Below the pieces are notes generated by a model. The model was not told the DNA's origin. It did no database searches and saw nothing but the letters and a program-made list of their open reading frames with translations. A stretch of DNA of 64,000 nucleotides from positions 19,715-83,714 of the forward strand of contig JANQKY010000071.1 of assembly GCA_028280885.1 (NCBI GenBank). The letters are read 5' to 3'. The translations under genes were made by a program, and so were the position numbers. Shown piece after piece: positions 1-8,860 of this stretch (position 1 is its first letter; each line of letters begins with the position of its first letter). This DNA is from Tepidamorphus sp. (lineage in GTDB: Bacteria; Pseudomonadota; Alphaproteobacteria; Rhizobiales; Tepidamorphaceae).

Positions 1-1675
1 TCGAGATCACCCGCTCGCGCGGATAGAAGGCGATATCGCCCATGGCACCGACGATCGCGCCGGTATCGGCGACCGGCACAAGATAGGATTGCTTGAGTGT
101 CTCGTCGCCGGTAACCGGGCCGCCGGCCGCCGGATAGGCCTGCATCGCGACCGGCGGAACGAGATCGGAGATCGCCGAAACCGGTGTGGCCTGCATCCCG
201 CCGACCGGGCCGGTGACCGTTGCCTCCCCCGTCTCGGGATCGATACAGGGCCCGGTTTCCGAGCAGAGAGGATCGGCCGACAGCCAGACCGTCGCCTCCG
301 GCGCGTCCGTGTCGATCCCGCCGTCCTCGTCATAGCCCGGCCCGAAGGCCGCGCCGCCGCCGGCATTGGCGCGGATATGCGGGCGGTTGCCGGCGCCGCG
401 TTCGGCGAAACCGACATCATAGCGCCCCTCCGCCTCCCAGACGCCGTCCTCGTTGCGCACGAACAGGAAGGCGCGGGCATCCTCTGGCCTGACCACTTGG
501 GCTGGCGCCTGACCGTTGCCCGGCGCCGGCCGGCCGCGTTCGGCGACGAGCATCGCGCCGTCGACGGCAAAGGCGATCCCCGTCACCGGTGGCGATTCGG
601 CCTGCGCGGCGCCCTCCTCCTCGGGCACCAGCGGCGGCATCAGGATTTCGCGGCGGATATCGGTGACGTCGAACCCGCCATTGCCGTCGAGGCCGACCGA
701 CCAGATCGAAGTACGCGCATCGTCGCCGGCAACGTCCCAGCCCGGATCGCCGAGCGCCGCGCCGCCCCAGACGGAATAATAGAGCCGCACGGTGTCGGTG
801 ATCGGATCGCGCTGCAGGCCGAGCCCCCAGACCCGGCGGCGGAAATCGGCATAGCCCCAGCAATCCGGCGTCCGCCAGAACGCCGCAGGCGTCCCGTCCG
901 CATCGGCGCAATCGTCGTAGCGCGCCGCTCCGGCCCCGCCTTCGTCGTCTCCCTGATCGTCGACGACATCCAGCACCAGATACTGGCCGGACGACACGTC
1001 GAGGAAGTAAGAGCGGCCGTCGAGGCCGTGATCGAAGGTCTGGATCGTCTCGCCGGTTTCGCCGTTGACGCGGTGGATGAGCCCCGTTTGAAGGTCCGTC
1101 GCAAAGAGCTGGCGGTTGAAGCGGTCATAGACGAGCCCGCCAAGGCCGGCACCGCCATTGTCGGGATTGAGGGTGGCGAAGATTTCCGGCCGGTAGCCCG
1201 CCTCCGCATCGAGCTTCCAGATGGTCGAGGGGCCGCCGCCCGGGCCCCACATGCCATTGGCCCAGTCCGAATCGTCTGCCGTGCGATAGAGGCCATAGGC
1301 GGAACTGGCGGCCAGATAGGCGTCGGCAGGCGATTGGGCATCGAAGGCGGTGCCGAAGACCTGGCCGGTCTGCCGCGCCGTTAAAGACACAAGCACCGAG
1401 GGGCCGGTCCATAGCGCCCCGTCGGCGGGCACGCCGGGCGCGCCGAGCGTATAGGCGCGCACCGTGCCGCCGTCGGGATCAGGCAGCGGCCGGTCGCCGG
1501 AAGCAGGCCGGAACCCGGAGAACTGCGTCGTCAGCGCATCGCCGCCCGACAGGACGCCGCTTTGCGCCTGCGCCGCCAGATGCGCGGCAAGAACGATGCC
1601 CGCGCCTGCGAGCGCCCTGATCAGAAAGGGCCGGATCAAAAGGGGAAAGAGGCTACCGGAAATCCGCGGGGCCAT
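1..1675 (-). CDS. Large exported protein, beta-propeller-like, 3' part missing at window edge
   Basis: Reading the minus strand from an ATG at 1675 gives an open frame of 558 codons that runs off the left edge, so the C-terminus is outside the window. The N-terminus (MAPRISG...) is followed by a hydrophobic stretch ending in AAHLAAQAQS, which looks like a Sec signal peptide. The mature part is rich in Gly, Asp and Pro and has segments such as GLGGLVYDRFNRQLFATDL and GDIAFYPRER that resemble blades of a propeller or SMP-30/NHL-type fold. I do not recognise a catalytic motif. A role at the cell surface or in the periplasm is inferred only from the signal peptide. The coding call rests on a clean long frame and normal codon usage; function is unknown. 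Confidence 0.7.
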   Translation of the reverse strand, partial: MAPRISGSLFPLLIRPFLIRALAGAGIVLAAHLAAQAQSGVLSGGDALTTQFSGFRPASGDRPLPDPDGGTVRAYTLGAPGVPADGALWTGPSVLVSLTARQTGQVFGTAFDAQSPADAYLAASSAYGLYRTADDSDWANGMWGPGGGPSTIWKLDAEAGYRPEIFATLNPDNGGAGLGGLVYDRFNRQLFATDLQTGLIHRVNGETGETIQTFDHGLDGRSYFLDVSSGQYLVLDVVDDQGDDEGGAGAARYDDCADADGTPAAFWRTPDCWGYADFRRRVWGLGLQRDPITDTVRLYYSVWGGAALGDPGWDVAGDDARTSIWSVGLDGNGGFDVTDIRREILMPPLVPEEEGAAQAESPPVTGIAFAVDGAMLVAERGRPAPGNGQAPAQVVRPEDARAFLFVRNEDGVWEAEGRYDVGFAERGAGNRPHIRANAGGGAAFGPGYDEDGGIDTDAPEATVWLSADPLCSETGPCIDPETGEATVTGPVGGMQATPVSAISDLVPPVAMQAYPAAGGPVTGDETLKQSYLVPVADTGAIVGAMGDIAFYPRERVIS

Positions 1676-1812
1676 CCGTTTCTCCGACCGGCGCAAAGGC
1701 CGGCCGCTCCTTACTGGTCGTCTGTCCGTAGCCCCCGGACGCGGCTGACTATACCCGAGCCTGTGGCCGTTTCAAGGCAGCAAAAGCCGGTAACGGCGGC
1801 CCGCATCGCGCC

Positions 1813-2904
1813 TCATGCCGAGCCGGGCAGCAGCGCCTGCGCGTCGGCCCAGACGGTGCGGAGGATGTCGCCGGCCGGCATGTCCCGCGCAAGCCAGGCG
1901 GATTGGCCCGCCCAGGCCTGGATGCCGTCCAGGTTCCCCGCCTTGGCGGCCGTCGTCCGCATGCCAAGCGTCAGCCCGCGCTGCACCGGATAGGGCGCGG
2001 GCTCGGGCGTATCGGGCGATTCGACCGCCTCGACATAGGCGGTCCGCACCGTGCGGCCGAGCCGTCCGGAAAAGGCGCGCGTCAGCCGCGTCTCGTCCGG
2101 GCCCGTTGCCGCCAGCGCCGCCGCCCAGGCCGCCGCGATCCTGGCTTCCGGCGCCCGCAGGAAGCCGGTGCCGATCGCAACCGCCGAGGCGCCGAGCACC
2201 AGGGCGGCCGCCACGCCACGCCCGTCGGCGATGCCGCCGGCGGCGATGACCGGCAGATCGACGGCGTTCACCACCGCCGGGACGAGCGGCATCGTGCCGG
2301 CGATCCGCGTTCCGGCGGTATCGGGATCGAAACTGCCGCGATGGCCGCCTGCCTCCATGCCCTGCGCCAGGATGACGTCGGCACCGGCCGCCTCCGCCGC
2401 CTTCGCCTCTGCGACCGTCGTCGCGCCGGCGATCCACAGAATGCCGCGCGCCTTCATCTCCTTGACGAAACCGGCCTCATAGAGGCCCATCACCGAGGAG
2501 ATCGCCCGTGGCCGTGCTTCAAGCATCGCGGCGCATTGCGCGGAGAAATCGGGCGGTGTCCCATCGCCGGCTTCCGGCGGCACCTCCGGCCCCCAGTTCG
2601 CCAGAAACCGGCGAACCTCCGCCTCGGCCTCGCGATCGCGCACGGGCGGCCGGCCCGGGATCCAGATGTTCATCTGAAAGGCGTCGCCGGCCTGCGACCG
2701 CACCGTATCGGCCCAGTCGCCGATCGCCTCGGGCGTCATCAGCAGCGCCCCGCACGAGCCCATGCCGCCGGCGCGTATAACCGCAATCGACAGCGACGGC
2801 GGGCAGGCGCCGGCCATCGGCGCGAGCAGGATCGGTGTCTGAAGGCCTATGCGATCGGTGAACGAGCGGACCCGGTCATGCAGTTCGGCGCCGGCTTTGG
2901 ACAT
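1813..2904 (-). CDS. Nitronate monooxygenase family protein (2-nitropropane dioxygenase-like)
   Basis: The 363-residue protein has the TIM-barrel features of FMN-dependent nitronate monooxygenases: an N-terminal PILLAPMAG strand (about residues 24-32), the glycine-rich GADVILAQGMEAGGHRG segment (174-190) with the family His at 188, and the later AAGGIADGRGVAAAL phosphate-binding stretch. Family members oxidise alkyl nitronates such as propionate 3-nitronate to carbonyl products, and many have other flavin-dependent roles. The ATG at 2904 is preceded by a purine-rich AAGGGG ribosome site. It stands alone between two minus-strand genes. The fold and FMN dependence are well supported; the true substrate cannot be told from sequence. 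Confidence 0.88.
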   Translation of the reverse strand: MSKAGAELHDRVRSFTDRIGLQTPILLAPMAGACPPSLSIAVIRAGGMGSCGALLMTPEAIGDWADTVRSQAGDAFQMNIWIPGRPPVRDREAEAEVRRFLANWGPEVPPEAGDGTPPDFSAQCAAMLEARPRAISSVMGLYEAGFVKEMKARGILWIAGATTVAEAKAAEAAGADVILAQGMEAGGHRGSFDPDTAGTRIAGTMPLVPAVVNAVDLPVIAAGGIADGRGVAAALVLGASAVAIGTGFLRAPEARIAAAWAAALAATGPDETRLTRAFSGRLGRTVRTAYVEAVESPDTPEPAPYPVQRGLTLGMRTTAAKAGNLDGIQAWAGQSAWLARDMPAGDILRTVWADAQALLPGSA

Positions 2905-2976
2905 CTGAACACCCCTTCCCTGCGAGAAGCCTCATTCCGTCCGGCCAGCTTAGCGCCGAAAGGGCCGACATTGAAA

Positions 2977-3014
2977 CGCCGTCTTCCAGGGTTCCGACCC
3001 TGAAGACTCCGGCG
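2977..3014 (-). terminator. Hairpin terminator after the GH25 gene
   Basis: The arms pair in three blocks (CGCCG/CGGCG, TCTTC/GAAGA, CAGGGT/ACCCTG) around a TCCG loop, with small bulges. On the minus strand it starts two bases after the stop codon of the muramidase gene and is followed by a short T-containing run (TTTC), as expected of an intrinsic terminator. Confidence 0.55.
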
Positions 3015-3015
3015 T

Positions 3016-3807
3016 TCAGTAACGGCCCTTGAGGAATTCGCGCCAGTCGGTCTGCGTCCCGACAAAGGCATTGCGGTCGACATCGCCCTCAATGCCCGGA
3101 ATGCGCCCTTCGGCGGTGTATTGCCAGAAGGTCCAGCGCCGGTCGCCATAGCGGGTGCTGGGATGCCCGGCGACGCTGCGCACCCAGAAGTGGTGGCCGT
3201 TGAAGGTGCCCTCCAGCACGTCCTCGTGGAAGTCGACGGAGGTATAGATCACCGGCCGCTTGCCGTAGTGGCGCTCCAGCCCGTCCGACATGATCCGCAT
3301 GTCGCGCAGCATCTCGTCGGCCGGCGGGCGGCGGCGGCAGGTCTTGGACTCGTTGTTCCACTCCATGTCCATCACCGGCGGCAGCGCGTCGGGATCATAG
3401 GGCACATTGGCGATGAACCAGGCCAGCTGCTCCTCGACCGGCCGGCAGAAATACCAGAAGTGATAGGCCCCGCGCGGCACGCCGGCGGCCTTGGCGGCAT
3501 ACCAGTTGTCGAGGAATTTCGGGTCCATGTAGTCGCCGCCCTCGCTCGCCTTGATCCAGGCGAACTGCACCCCGCCGCGGGCAGCCTTGTGCCAGTCGAT
3601 CTCGCCCTGATAGCGGGCGACGTCGATGCCGTGGACGGCGAAATCGGTCGGCTCGGGCAGGCGCGGCTCGAGGCCGGCGCAGGCGGTCATGGCGGACAGC
3701 ACCGTCGCGAGCACCAGGGCACGAAGGCCCCTGCGCGGCTGCCGCACTCGTCTTCGCCCCCCTGCCGGACGCGGCATCGAACCTGAGAATAGCATCTTAT
3801 CCGCCAA
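3016..3807 (-). CDS. GH25 family muramidase, probable lipoprotein
   Basis: This 263-residue protein carries the GH25 lysozyme fold. HGIDVARYQG (59-68) is the family's opening strand, and VMDMEW (145-150) contains the DxE catalytic pair, Asp147 and Glu149. Later strands include RPVIYTSVDF and WTFWQYTAEG, both typical. The enzyme would cleave the MurNAc-GlcNAc bond of peptidoglycan. The N-terminus is basic, then hydrophobic, and ends in a lipobox-like AMTAC with Cys43, so it is likely a lipid-anchored periplasmic or outer-membrane protein. An internal Met (residue 11, about 3777) is an alternative start that would give a more usual signal-peptide length. A role in cell-wall remodelling is inferred. 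Confidence 0.9.
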   Translation of the reverse strand: MADKMLFSGSMPRPAGGRRRVRQPRRGLRALVLATVLSAMTACAGLEPRLPEPTDFAVHGIDVARYQGEIDWHKAARGGVQFAWIKASEGGDYMDPKFLDNWYAAKAAGVPRGAYHFWYFCRPVEEQLAWFIANVPYDPDALPPVMDMEWNNESKTCRRRPPADEMLRDMRIMSDGLERHYGKRPVIYTSVDFHEDVLEGTFNGHHFWVRSVAGHPSTRYGDRRWTFWQYTAEGRIPGIEGDVDRNAFVGTQTDWREFLKGRY

Positions 3808-3993
3808 CCGTTCCGTGCGATGCCGCGCATCGTGAAGCCCTCGGAGCTTGGCGTCTACACAACGCCAGCTTTGGTTAACCGCCGGTAACCCGAGGCGCAG
3901 AAATTAGCGCATTCCTTTCCGGTTGGCAGCCCGCGCCGGCGGCGCCAGGCCAACCGGAAACCGCCGGGGCCAGCCCTCGCGGCCGCAAGCGTG

Positions 3994-4022
3994 TTGACAG
4001 CAACCATTTATCGCGATCGAAT
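3994..4022 (+). promoter_or_regulatory. Candidate sigma-70 promoter for the secreted orphan
   Basis: A perfect TTGACA at 3994-3999 is followed after 17 bases by TCGAAT (4017-4022), which matches four of six -10 positions. It lies about 45 bases before the start of the downstream gene. The rest of the 258-base gap between the divergent genes (3808-4065) shows nothing else I can name. Confidence 0.4.
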
Positions 4023-4065
4023 AAACAGGCTTCATATATGCTCATTTCAATAACGAGGTTTGATC

Positions 4066-4605
4066 ATGCGGATTTCAGACAATGGTGGATTCTTGCGTGC
4101 AGGTTTTCTCGGTTCGATTTGCTCGGCAGCCATCCTGCTGACAGCCCCATCGGCGCAGGCCCGCACCGACTTCTTCACGGTCGAATCCGGAAACTTCTTC
4201 TTTTTCTTCAATGATAAAGGCCCGTTTCCGGACTACGCCTGCATGCATTCGGCTCTACAGATACCGAACGGTGCCGTTTTGAAGAACGTGAAGGTGTTCC
4301 CCTCCGTCCCGGATTCGGTGAATGATGAGGAAAAGGATATTAACTACAAGATCGCCCTCATCCAAACTCCGAAAACAGGAAAGCCGACTACGATTTTGGA
4401 GGAAAAGGTGCCGATCTACTTAACCGATGTGGAAGAAGCGGGTGGAATCGTTCTGATGGAGTCCTACAAGTTCAGCCTGGAGGGGACGATCAACTCCCAG
4501 ACCAACAAATACACGATCTTCGCCTGCATCGATAATCTCGGCGCGATCGACGTCGAACACCATTTCGCGTCCTGGGGGCGAATTCGCTACACGGTCGAGG
4601 ATTAG
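4066..4605 (+). CDS. Secreted protein of unknown function, lower GC than neighbours
   Basis: The protein is 179 residues from the ATG at 4066, which has ACGAGG about seven bases upstream; a TTG two codons earlier is less likely. The N-terminus (MRISDNGG...) has a hydrophobic core and ends LLTAPSAQARTD, a convincing signal peptide with AxA cleavage. The mature part is unusually rich in Phe (FFFFFNDKGPF) and has two Cys (YACMH and FACID) that could form a disulfide in the periplasm. Base composition is visibly less GC-rich than adjacent genes, which suggests recent acquisition or relaxed selection. I do not recognise a family. It is convergent with the GNAT gene, 12 bases away. Confidence 0.75.
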   Translation: MRISDNGGFLRAGFLGSICSAAILLTAPSAQARTDFFTVESGNFFFFFNDKGPFPDYACMHSALQIPNGAVLKNVKVFPSVPDSVNDEEKDINYKIALIQTPKTGKPTTILEEKVPIYLTDVEEAGGIVLMESYKFSLEGTINSQTNKYTIFACIDNLGAIDVEHHFASWGRIRYTVED

Positions 4606-4617
4606 AGCAACGGCGCA

Positions 4618-5052
4618 TCAGCGCTCGTACTGCACGAAGTCCGTCAGCGTCGCGATCCGGTCATACAGCCGCCGGGCGGTCGCATTGCCGGTCTGCGTGA
4701 CCCAGTAAACCCGTGCCGCGGCCCGTTCATCGGCCGCGGCATACACCGCCTCGATCAGCGCCCGGCCATGGCCGCCGCCGCGCACCTGATCGTCGACATA
4801 GAGGTCCTCCAGGTAGCAATAGGGCCCGGCCGACCAGGTCGAGACGTGGAAATGATAGTGGCAGATGCCGACCATCCGCTCGCCGTCGCTAACGCAGATG
4901 CCGTTCAGCTCGAATTGCGGGTCGAGGATCCGCGCCCAGGTCCGCTCGGTGATACCGGCGGGCAGGTCCTTCTCGTAAAAGGTCAGATAGCCCTGCCACA
5001 GCCGCTCCCAGGCCGTCCTGTCCGCCTCGGCAAGGGGACGGACCGCGCTCAC
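4618..5052 (-). CDS. GNAT family N-acetyltransferase
   Basis: The 144-residue protein has the GNAT acetyl-CoA site: LEDLYVDDQVRGGGHGRALIE (about 78-98) contains the R/Q-x-x-G-x-G/A motif (here RGGGHG), followed by the N-A-x-R-L-Y-D segment (TGNATARRLYDRI) typical of the C-terminal part. The start is a GTG at 5052 that overlaps the stop of the aminotransferase gene in GTGA, so the two are translationally coupled. In this context it might acetylate the amino sugar produced by its neighbours, but the sequence also resembles generic amine acetyltransferases. The fold is secure, the substrate is inferred. Confidence 0.85.
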   Translation of the reverse strand: MSAVRPLAEADRTAWERLWQGYLTFYEKDLPAGITERTWARILDPQFELNGICVSDGERMVGICHYHFHVSTWSAGPYCYLEDLYVDDQVRGGGHGRALIEAVYAAADERAAARVYWVTQTGNATARRLYDRIATLTDFVQYER

Positions 5053-6224
5053 GCGAGCGCGTCCTTCAGCTTGTCGACGACGAAGGCGATCTCGGCGTCT
5101 TCCAGATCGCCATGGATCGGCAGGCTCAGGACCTCGCCGGCCAGCCGCTCGGAGACCGGCAGCGACAGGCCCTCGGGCACCCAGCGCTCGAAGGCGGGGT
5201 GGTGGTGCAGCGGAACGGCGTAGAACAGGCCCGTGCCGACGCCGGCCGCCGCCAGCCGCTCGCGCACGGCGTCCCGGTCGGGAACCTTCACCGTATAGAG
5301 CGCCCAGGCGCTCTTCGCGCCGTCGGAGACCTTCGGGGTCTCGACCAGGCCGGAGAGCAGCTCCGTATAGGCCTCGGCCACCTGGCGCCGGCGCACGAGC
5401 TCCTCGGAGAAGGACTGAAGCTTGACCAGCAGCACGGCGGCCTGGATCGTGTCGAGCCGCGCCGTCATGCCGATGCGAAGGGCATGGTCGCCGGAGCCCT
5501 GGCGGCCATGGGTGCGGATCATCATCACCGCCTCGGCAAGGTCGTCGTCCTCGGTGAAGATCGCACCGCCGTCGCCATAGGCGCCCAGCGGCTTGGTCGG
5601 ATAGAAGCTGGTTGCCGTGATCGGCGCCAGCGTGCCGACCTGGCTGTTGCCGAGCATGCCGCCGAAGCTCTGCGCCGCATCGGCGAGCACGCGCATGCCG
5701 TGCCGCGCGGAAATGCCCGAAATCGCCGCATAGTCGGCCGGCAACCCGTAGAGGTCGACGGGCATCACGGCCTTCGGCGTAAGCCGCCCGTCTCGCTCGA
5801 CGGCGGCGATCGCCTCTTCAAGGGCTGCCGGATCCATGTTGAACGTGTCCGGATCGACGTCGACGAAGACCGGCTCCGCACCAAGCGGGGCGACCGAGGC
5901 CGCACTTGCCGAAAAGGTGAAGCCCGGCACGAACACCGCATCGCCGGGACCGACGCCAAGCGCCATCATCGCCATGGTCAGGCCGTCGCGGCCGCTGGAA
6001 ACGCCGATCGCGTGGCGGGCGCCGGCGAATTTCGCCAGTTCCTCTTCCAGTTCGGCGACCTCGGGGCCGAGGATGAACTGGCCGTGCTTGAGCACGTCGT
6101 CGATGCGCGCCTCGATCCGCCCGCCCAGCCGGTCGCGCTGCTTGGCCAGATCATACAGATTGACGGCGGTGACTTCGCGTTCGGCGACGACTTCGGCAAG
6201 CGAGGCAACTTTCGACACTGGCAT
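5049..6224 (-). CDS. DegT/DnrJ/EryC1/StrS sugar aminotransferase (WbpE-like)
   Basis: This is a PLP-dependent fold-type I aminotransferase of 391 residues that acts on nucleotide-linked keto sugars. The PLP Lys is in SFYPTKPLGAYGDGG (Lys201), and ADAAQSFGG supplies the cofactor Asp. The segments GVSSGRDGL and PVDLYGLPADY are also characteristic. I chose the ATG at 6224 because AAGGAGAGA sits directly upstream; the frame is open further upstream but without a good ribosome site. Together with the Gfo/Idh/MocA gene upstream it resembles the WbpB/WbpE pair that makes 3-amino-3-deoxy-hexuronate nucleotide sugars in surface polysaccharide synthesis. This pairing supports the role but does not prove the substrate. 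Confidence 0.9.
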   Translation of the reverse strand: MPVSKVASLAEVVAEREVTAVNLYDLAKQRDRLGGRIEARIDDVLKHGQFILGPEVAELEEELAKFAGARHAIGVSSGRDGLTMAMMALGVGPGDAVFVPGFTFSASAASVAPLGAEPVFVDVDPDTFNMDPAALEEAIAAVERDGRLTPKAVMPVDLYGLPADYAAISGISARHGMRVLADAAQSFGGMLGNSQVGTLAPITATSFYPTKPLGAYGDGGAIFTEDDDLAEAVMMIRTHGRQGSGDHALRIGMTARLDTIQAAVLLVKLQSFSEELVRRRQVAEAYTELLSGLVETPKVSDGAKSAWALYTVKVPDRDAVRERLAAAGVGTGLFYAVPLHHHPAFERWVPEGLSLPVSERLAGEVLSLPIHGDLEDAEIAFVVDKLKDALA

Positions 6225-6283
6225 TCTCTCCTTTTTCCATCCCGACCTGACCCGGTTCGACCGACCGTGTCGGCTTAACCGCA

Positions 6284-7348
6284 TCAGCCGTCGGGATGGC
6301 TTTCCAGATAGGCTTCGATCCGCGCCCGGTGCGCGCGCATGCTGTCGGTGATCATGTTGGCGAGATTGAGGGCATCCCGCCCGACCCGTCCATCGACGGT
6401 CGGATTGCGGCCCGTCAGGATGCAGTCGACGAATTCCTCGATCTCGTTGGCAAGACTATCTTCCTTCTCGATCTCCCACGTTTCCATCGAAATGGCATCC
6501 GCGGACGCCGCCGCGCGACCATCCGCCGCGCTGTTGCGCGTGAAGCGGGTGACGCGATGGTCGACGAAATCGCAGGTCAGGTAGGAATCGGGCTGGAACA
6601 CGCGGATCTGTCGGTCGGTCTTGCCGGCGATGCGGCTTGCGGTGATATCGGCGACGGTGCCGTTCTCGAAGGTGAGCCGGGCGTTGGCGATGTCCTCGCT
6701 GGCGTTCAGCACCGGCGCGCCGAGCGCCTGGACGGAGTCGACCGGCGCCCCGACGAGGCCCAGCACCAGGTCGATATCGTGGATCATCAGGTCGAGCACG
6801 ACGTCGACATCGGTGGCGCGCGGCTTCCAGGGCGAAATCCGCCGGCTTTCGATGAAGAGCGGCCGGTCGACCTTGTCCTCCATCGCCCGGAAGGCGGCCG
6901 AGAAGCGTTCGATATGGCCGACCTGCAGGACCAGGCCCCGCGCCTCGGCCAGCGCAACGAGACGGTCGGCCTCCTCGACGGTCTGGGTGATCGGCTTTTC
7001 GACCAGCACATTCAGGCCGGCCCGGAGAAGATCGTCGGCGACCTGAAAGTGCATCGATGTCGGCACGGCGATCGACACCGCGTCGACCCGGCCGATGAGA
7101 TCCCGGTAGTCGGAAAGCGGCTCCGCGCCGTATTCGGCCGCGATCTCGCCCGCCCGCCCGGCATCGGCGTCGCACACCGCGACAAGATCGGCGCGCGCGT
7201 TGAGCGCATAGTGCCGGGCGTGGAACTTGCCGAAATAGCCAAGTCCGACGACCGCGGTGCGGATTTTTCCGGACGGCAGATGTCCGTCTTCGCGCGAATC
7301 AGGGGAAGCGGGGCGTGCGGGCTCGGTCGACTGCATGGCCGACCTCAT
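6284..7348 (-). CDS. Gfo/Idh/MocA family oxidoreductase (WlbA/WbpB-like)
   Basis: The 354-residue protein has an N-terminal Rossmann fold (TAVVGLGYFGKFHA, about 32-45) and the family motif EKPIT (near 126) that contacts nicotinamide and substrate, then the C-terminal alpha/beta domain. Members oxidise or epimerise sugars and sugar nucleotides with NAD(P). The gene sits 59 bases before an aminotransferase that needs a keto sugar, so oxidation of a UDP-sugar at C3 is the likely step. The N-terminal 30 residues (Ser/Pro/Glu-rich) precede the fold and may be over-called; a Met at 7336 is the only near alternative. It follows mgtE by 12 bases. Confidence 0.88.
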   Translation of the reverse strand: MRSAMQSTEPARPASPDSREDGHLPSGKIRTAVVGLGYFGKFHARHYALNARADLVAVCDADAGRAGEIAAEYGAEPLSDYRDLIGRVDAVSIAVPTSMHFQVADDLLRAGLNVLVEKPITQTVEEADRLVALAEARGLVLQVGHIERFSAAFRAMEDKVDRPLFIESRRISPWKPRATDVDVVLDLMIHDIDLVLGLVGAPVDSVQALGAPVLNASEDIANARLTFENGTVADITASRIAGKTDRQIRVFQPDSYLTCDFVDHRVTRFTRNSAADGRAAASADAISMETWEIEKEDSLANEIEEFVDCILTGRNPTVDGRVGRDALNLANMITDSMRAHRARIEAYLESHPDG

Positions 7349-7360
7349 GGCACTTCCGTT

Positions 7361-8767
7361 TCACAGAAGCAAGACCGAGGCGAGCCCCAGAAAAGCAAGA
7401 AATCCAACAACATCTGTAACAGTCGTGAGGAAGACCGTCGAGGCGATGGCCGGATCGACGCCGATCCGGTCGAGACCGACGGGAATGGCGATCCCGAACA
7501 TGCCGGCGCAGAACAGGTTGATGATCATCGCGGCCGCGATCACCCCGCCAAGCGCCGGATTTGAAAACCACACGGCGGCGACCGCGCCGATCAGGGCCGC
7601 GAACAGGACGCCGTTCAAAAGCCCGACCAGCAATTCGCGCGTGATGAACCGGCGGATGTTGTAGCCGGCAAGCTCGCGGGTCGCCAGCGCCCGCACCGCC
7701 ACCGTCATCGTCTGTGTGCCCGCGTTGCCGCCCATCGAGGCGACGATCGGCATCAGGATCGCCAGCGCCACCATCTGCTGCAATGTGCCGTCGAACAGCG
7801 CGATGACGGCGGAGGCGAGGATGGCGGTGGCGAGATTGAGCAAAAGCCAGGTGAAGCGGCTGCGCGCGGTGTCGACCACGGTATCGGAGATCTCCTCGTC
7901 GCCGACGCCGGCAAGGCCGCGGATATCCTCCTCCGCCTCCTCCTGGATGACGTCGACGATATCGTCGAACATCAACACGCCGACGAGCCGCTCATGCGCG
8001 TCGACGACCTCCGCCGAGACCAGGTTGTAGCGCTCGAAGACGACCGCGGCCTCCTCCTGGTCCATGTCGGCGGGGATCATCTGGACGGGTGAGTCCATGA
8101 TCGAATCGATCAGGATCGGCCGCTTCGACCGCAACAGCTTGTTGAGCGGCACCTTGCCGATCGGCCGGAACGAGGGATCGACGACGACGATCTCGTAGAA
8201 CTCGTCCGGCAGGTCGTCGGATTCGCGCATGTAGTCGATCGTCCGCCCGACCGACCAGAACGGCGGCACGGCGATCAGGTCGACCTGCATGCGCCGGCCG
8301 GCGCTGTCCTCGGGATAGTCGAGGCTGCGCTTTAGGAGCGCGCGCTGGAAGTCCGGGATCTTTTCGAGGATCTCTTCCTGCTCCTCCTCGTCGAGATCCT
8401 CCAGGATGTAGACGGCATCGTCGGATTCAAGGTCCTGAACGCCCTCGGCGACGGCCTCGGCCGGCAGCGCCTCGAGGATGCCCTCGCGGACGGAATCATC
8501 GACCTCGGTGAGAACGGTGAAGTCGAAGTCGCCGCCGAGCAGTTCGATGAATTGCGGCCGCTCATCCGCCGACAGCGCGGCGACCAGATCGGCGATATCG
8601 GCCTCGTGCTGGTCGGCGCACAGCGCCCTGAGCGCCTCGCCATCGGAGCGGGCGAGCGCCCGGCTGGCGGCCGACAGGAAGGGCAGCGAGATCGCGCCGT
8701 TCTCGTCGCGGACGGGAACCGCCTCGCCATCCTGGCCCGGTGATGTCGCTTCAGCGTGGTCCTGCAC
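7361..8767 (-). CDS. mgtE: Magnesium transporter MgtE
   Basis: At 468 residues with domains in the family's order, this is a standard MgtE: an acidic N-terminal helical superhelix (about 40-150, with repeats like LEALPAEAVAEG), tandem CBS domains (about 155-280, including MIPADMDQEEAAVVFERYN), and five membrane helices at the C-terminus. The pore signature PIVASMGGNAGTQT is present near 345, and a second conserved stretch GVDPAIASTVFLTTVTD near 440. It is a Mg2+-gated channel of the inner membrane. Translation begins at a GTG (8767); no in-frame ATG is close upstream. It is the first gene of the minus-strand group running to 4618, although a functional link to the sugar genes is not obvious. 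Confidence 0.95.
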   Translation of the reverse strand: MQDHAEATSPGQDGEAVPVRDENGAISLPFLSAASRALARSDGEALRALCADQHEADIADLVAALSADERPQFIELLGGDFDFTVLTEVDDSVREGILEALPAEAVAEGVQDLESDDAVYILEDLDEEEQEEILEKIPDFQRALLKRSLDYPEDSAGRRMQVDLIAVPPFWSVGRTIDYMRESDDLPDEFYEIVVVDPSFRPIGKVPLNKLLRSKRPILIDSIMDSPVQMIPADMDQEEAAVVFERYNLVSAEVVDAHERLVGVLMFDDIVDVIQEEAEEDIRGLAGVGDEEISDTVVDTARSRFTWLLLNLATAILASAVIALFDGTLQQMVALAILMPIVASMGGNAGTQTMTVAVRALATRELAGYNIRRFITRELLVGLLNGVLFAALIGAVAAVWFSNPALGGVIAAAMIINLFCAGMFGIAIPVGLDRIGVDPAIASTVFLTTVTDVVGFLAFLGLASVLLL

Positions 8768-8860
8768 GGAGCGCCCCGCCTGGTTTTGAAGGATCGGACA
8801 GCTTGGCCGTCCTTACGGTGCCTTTCTACAGATTGCGGGCGGCGTGGCAATCGCCGCCGT

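Noticed and set aside
89..1384. Plus-strand frame of 431 codons at the left edge
   Set aside because: The minus-strand reading gives a signal peptide and a coherent protein; the plus-strand reading is repetitive shadow sequence.
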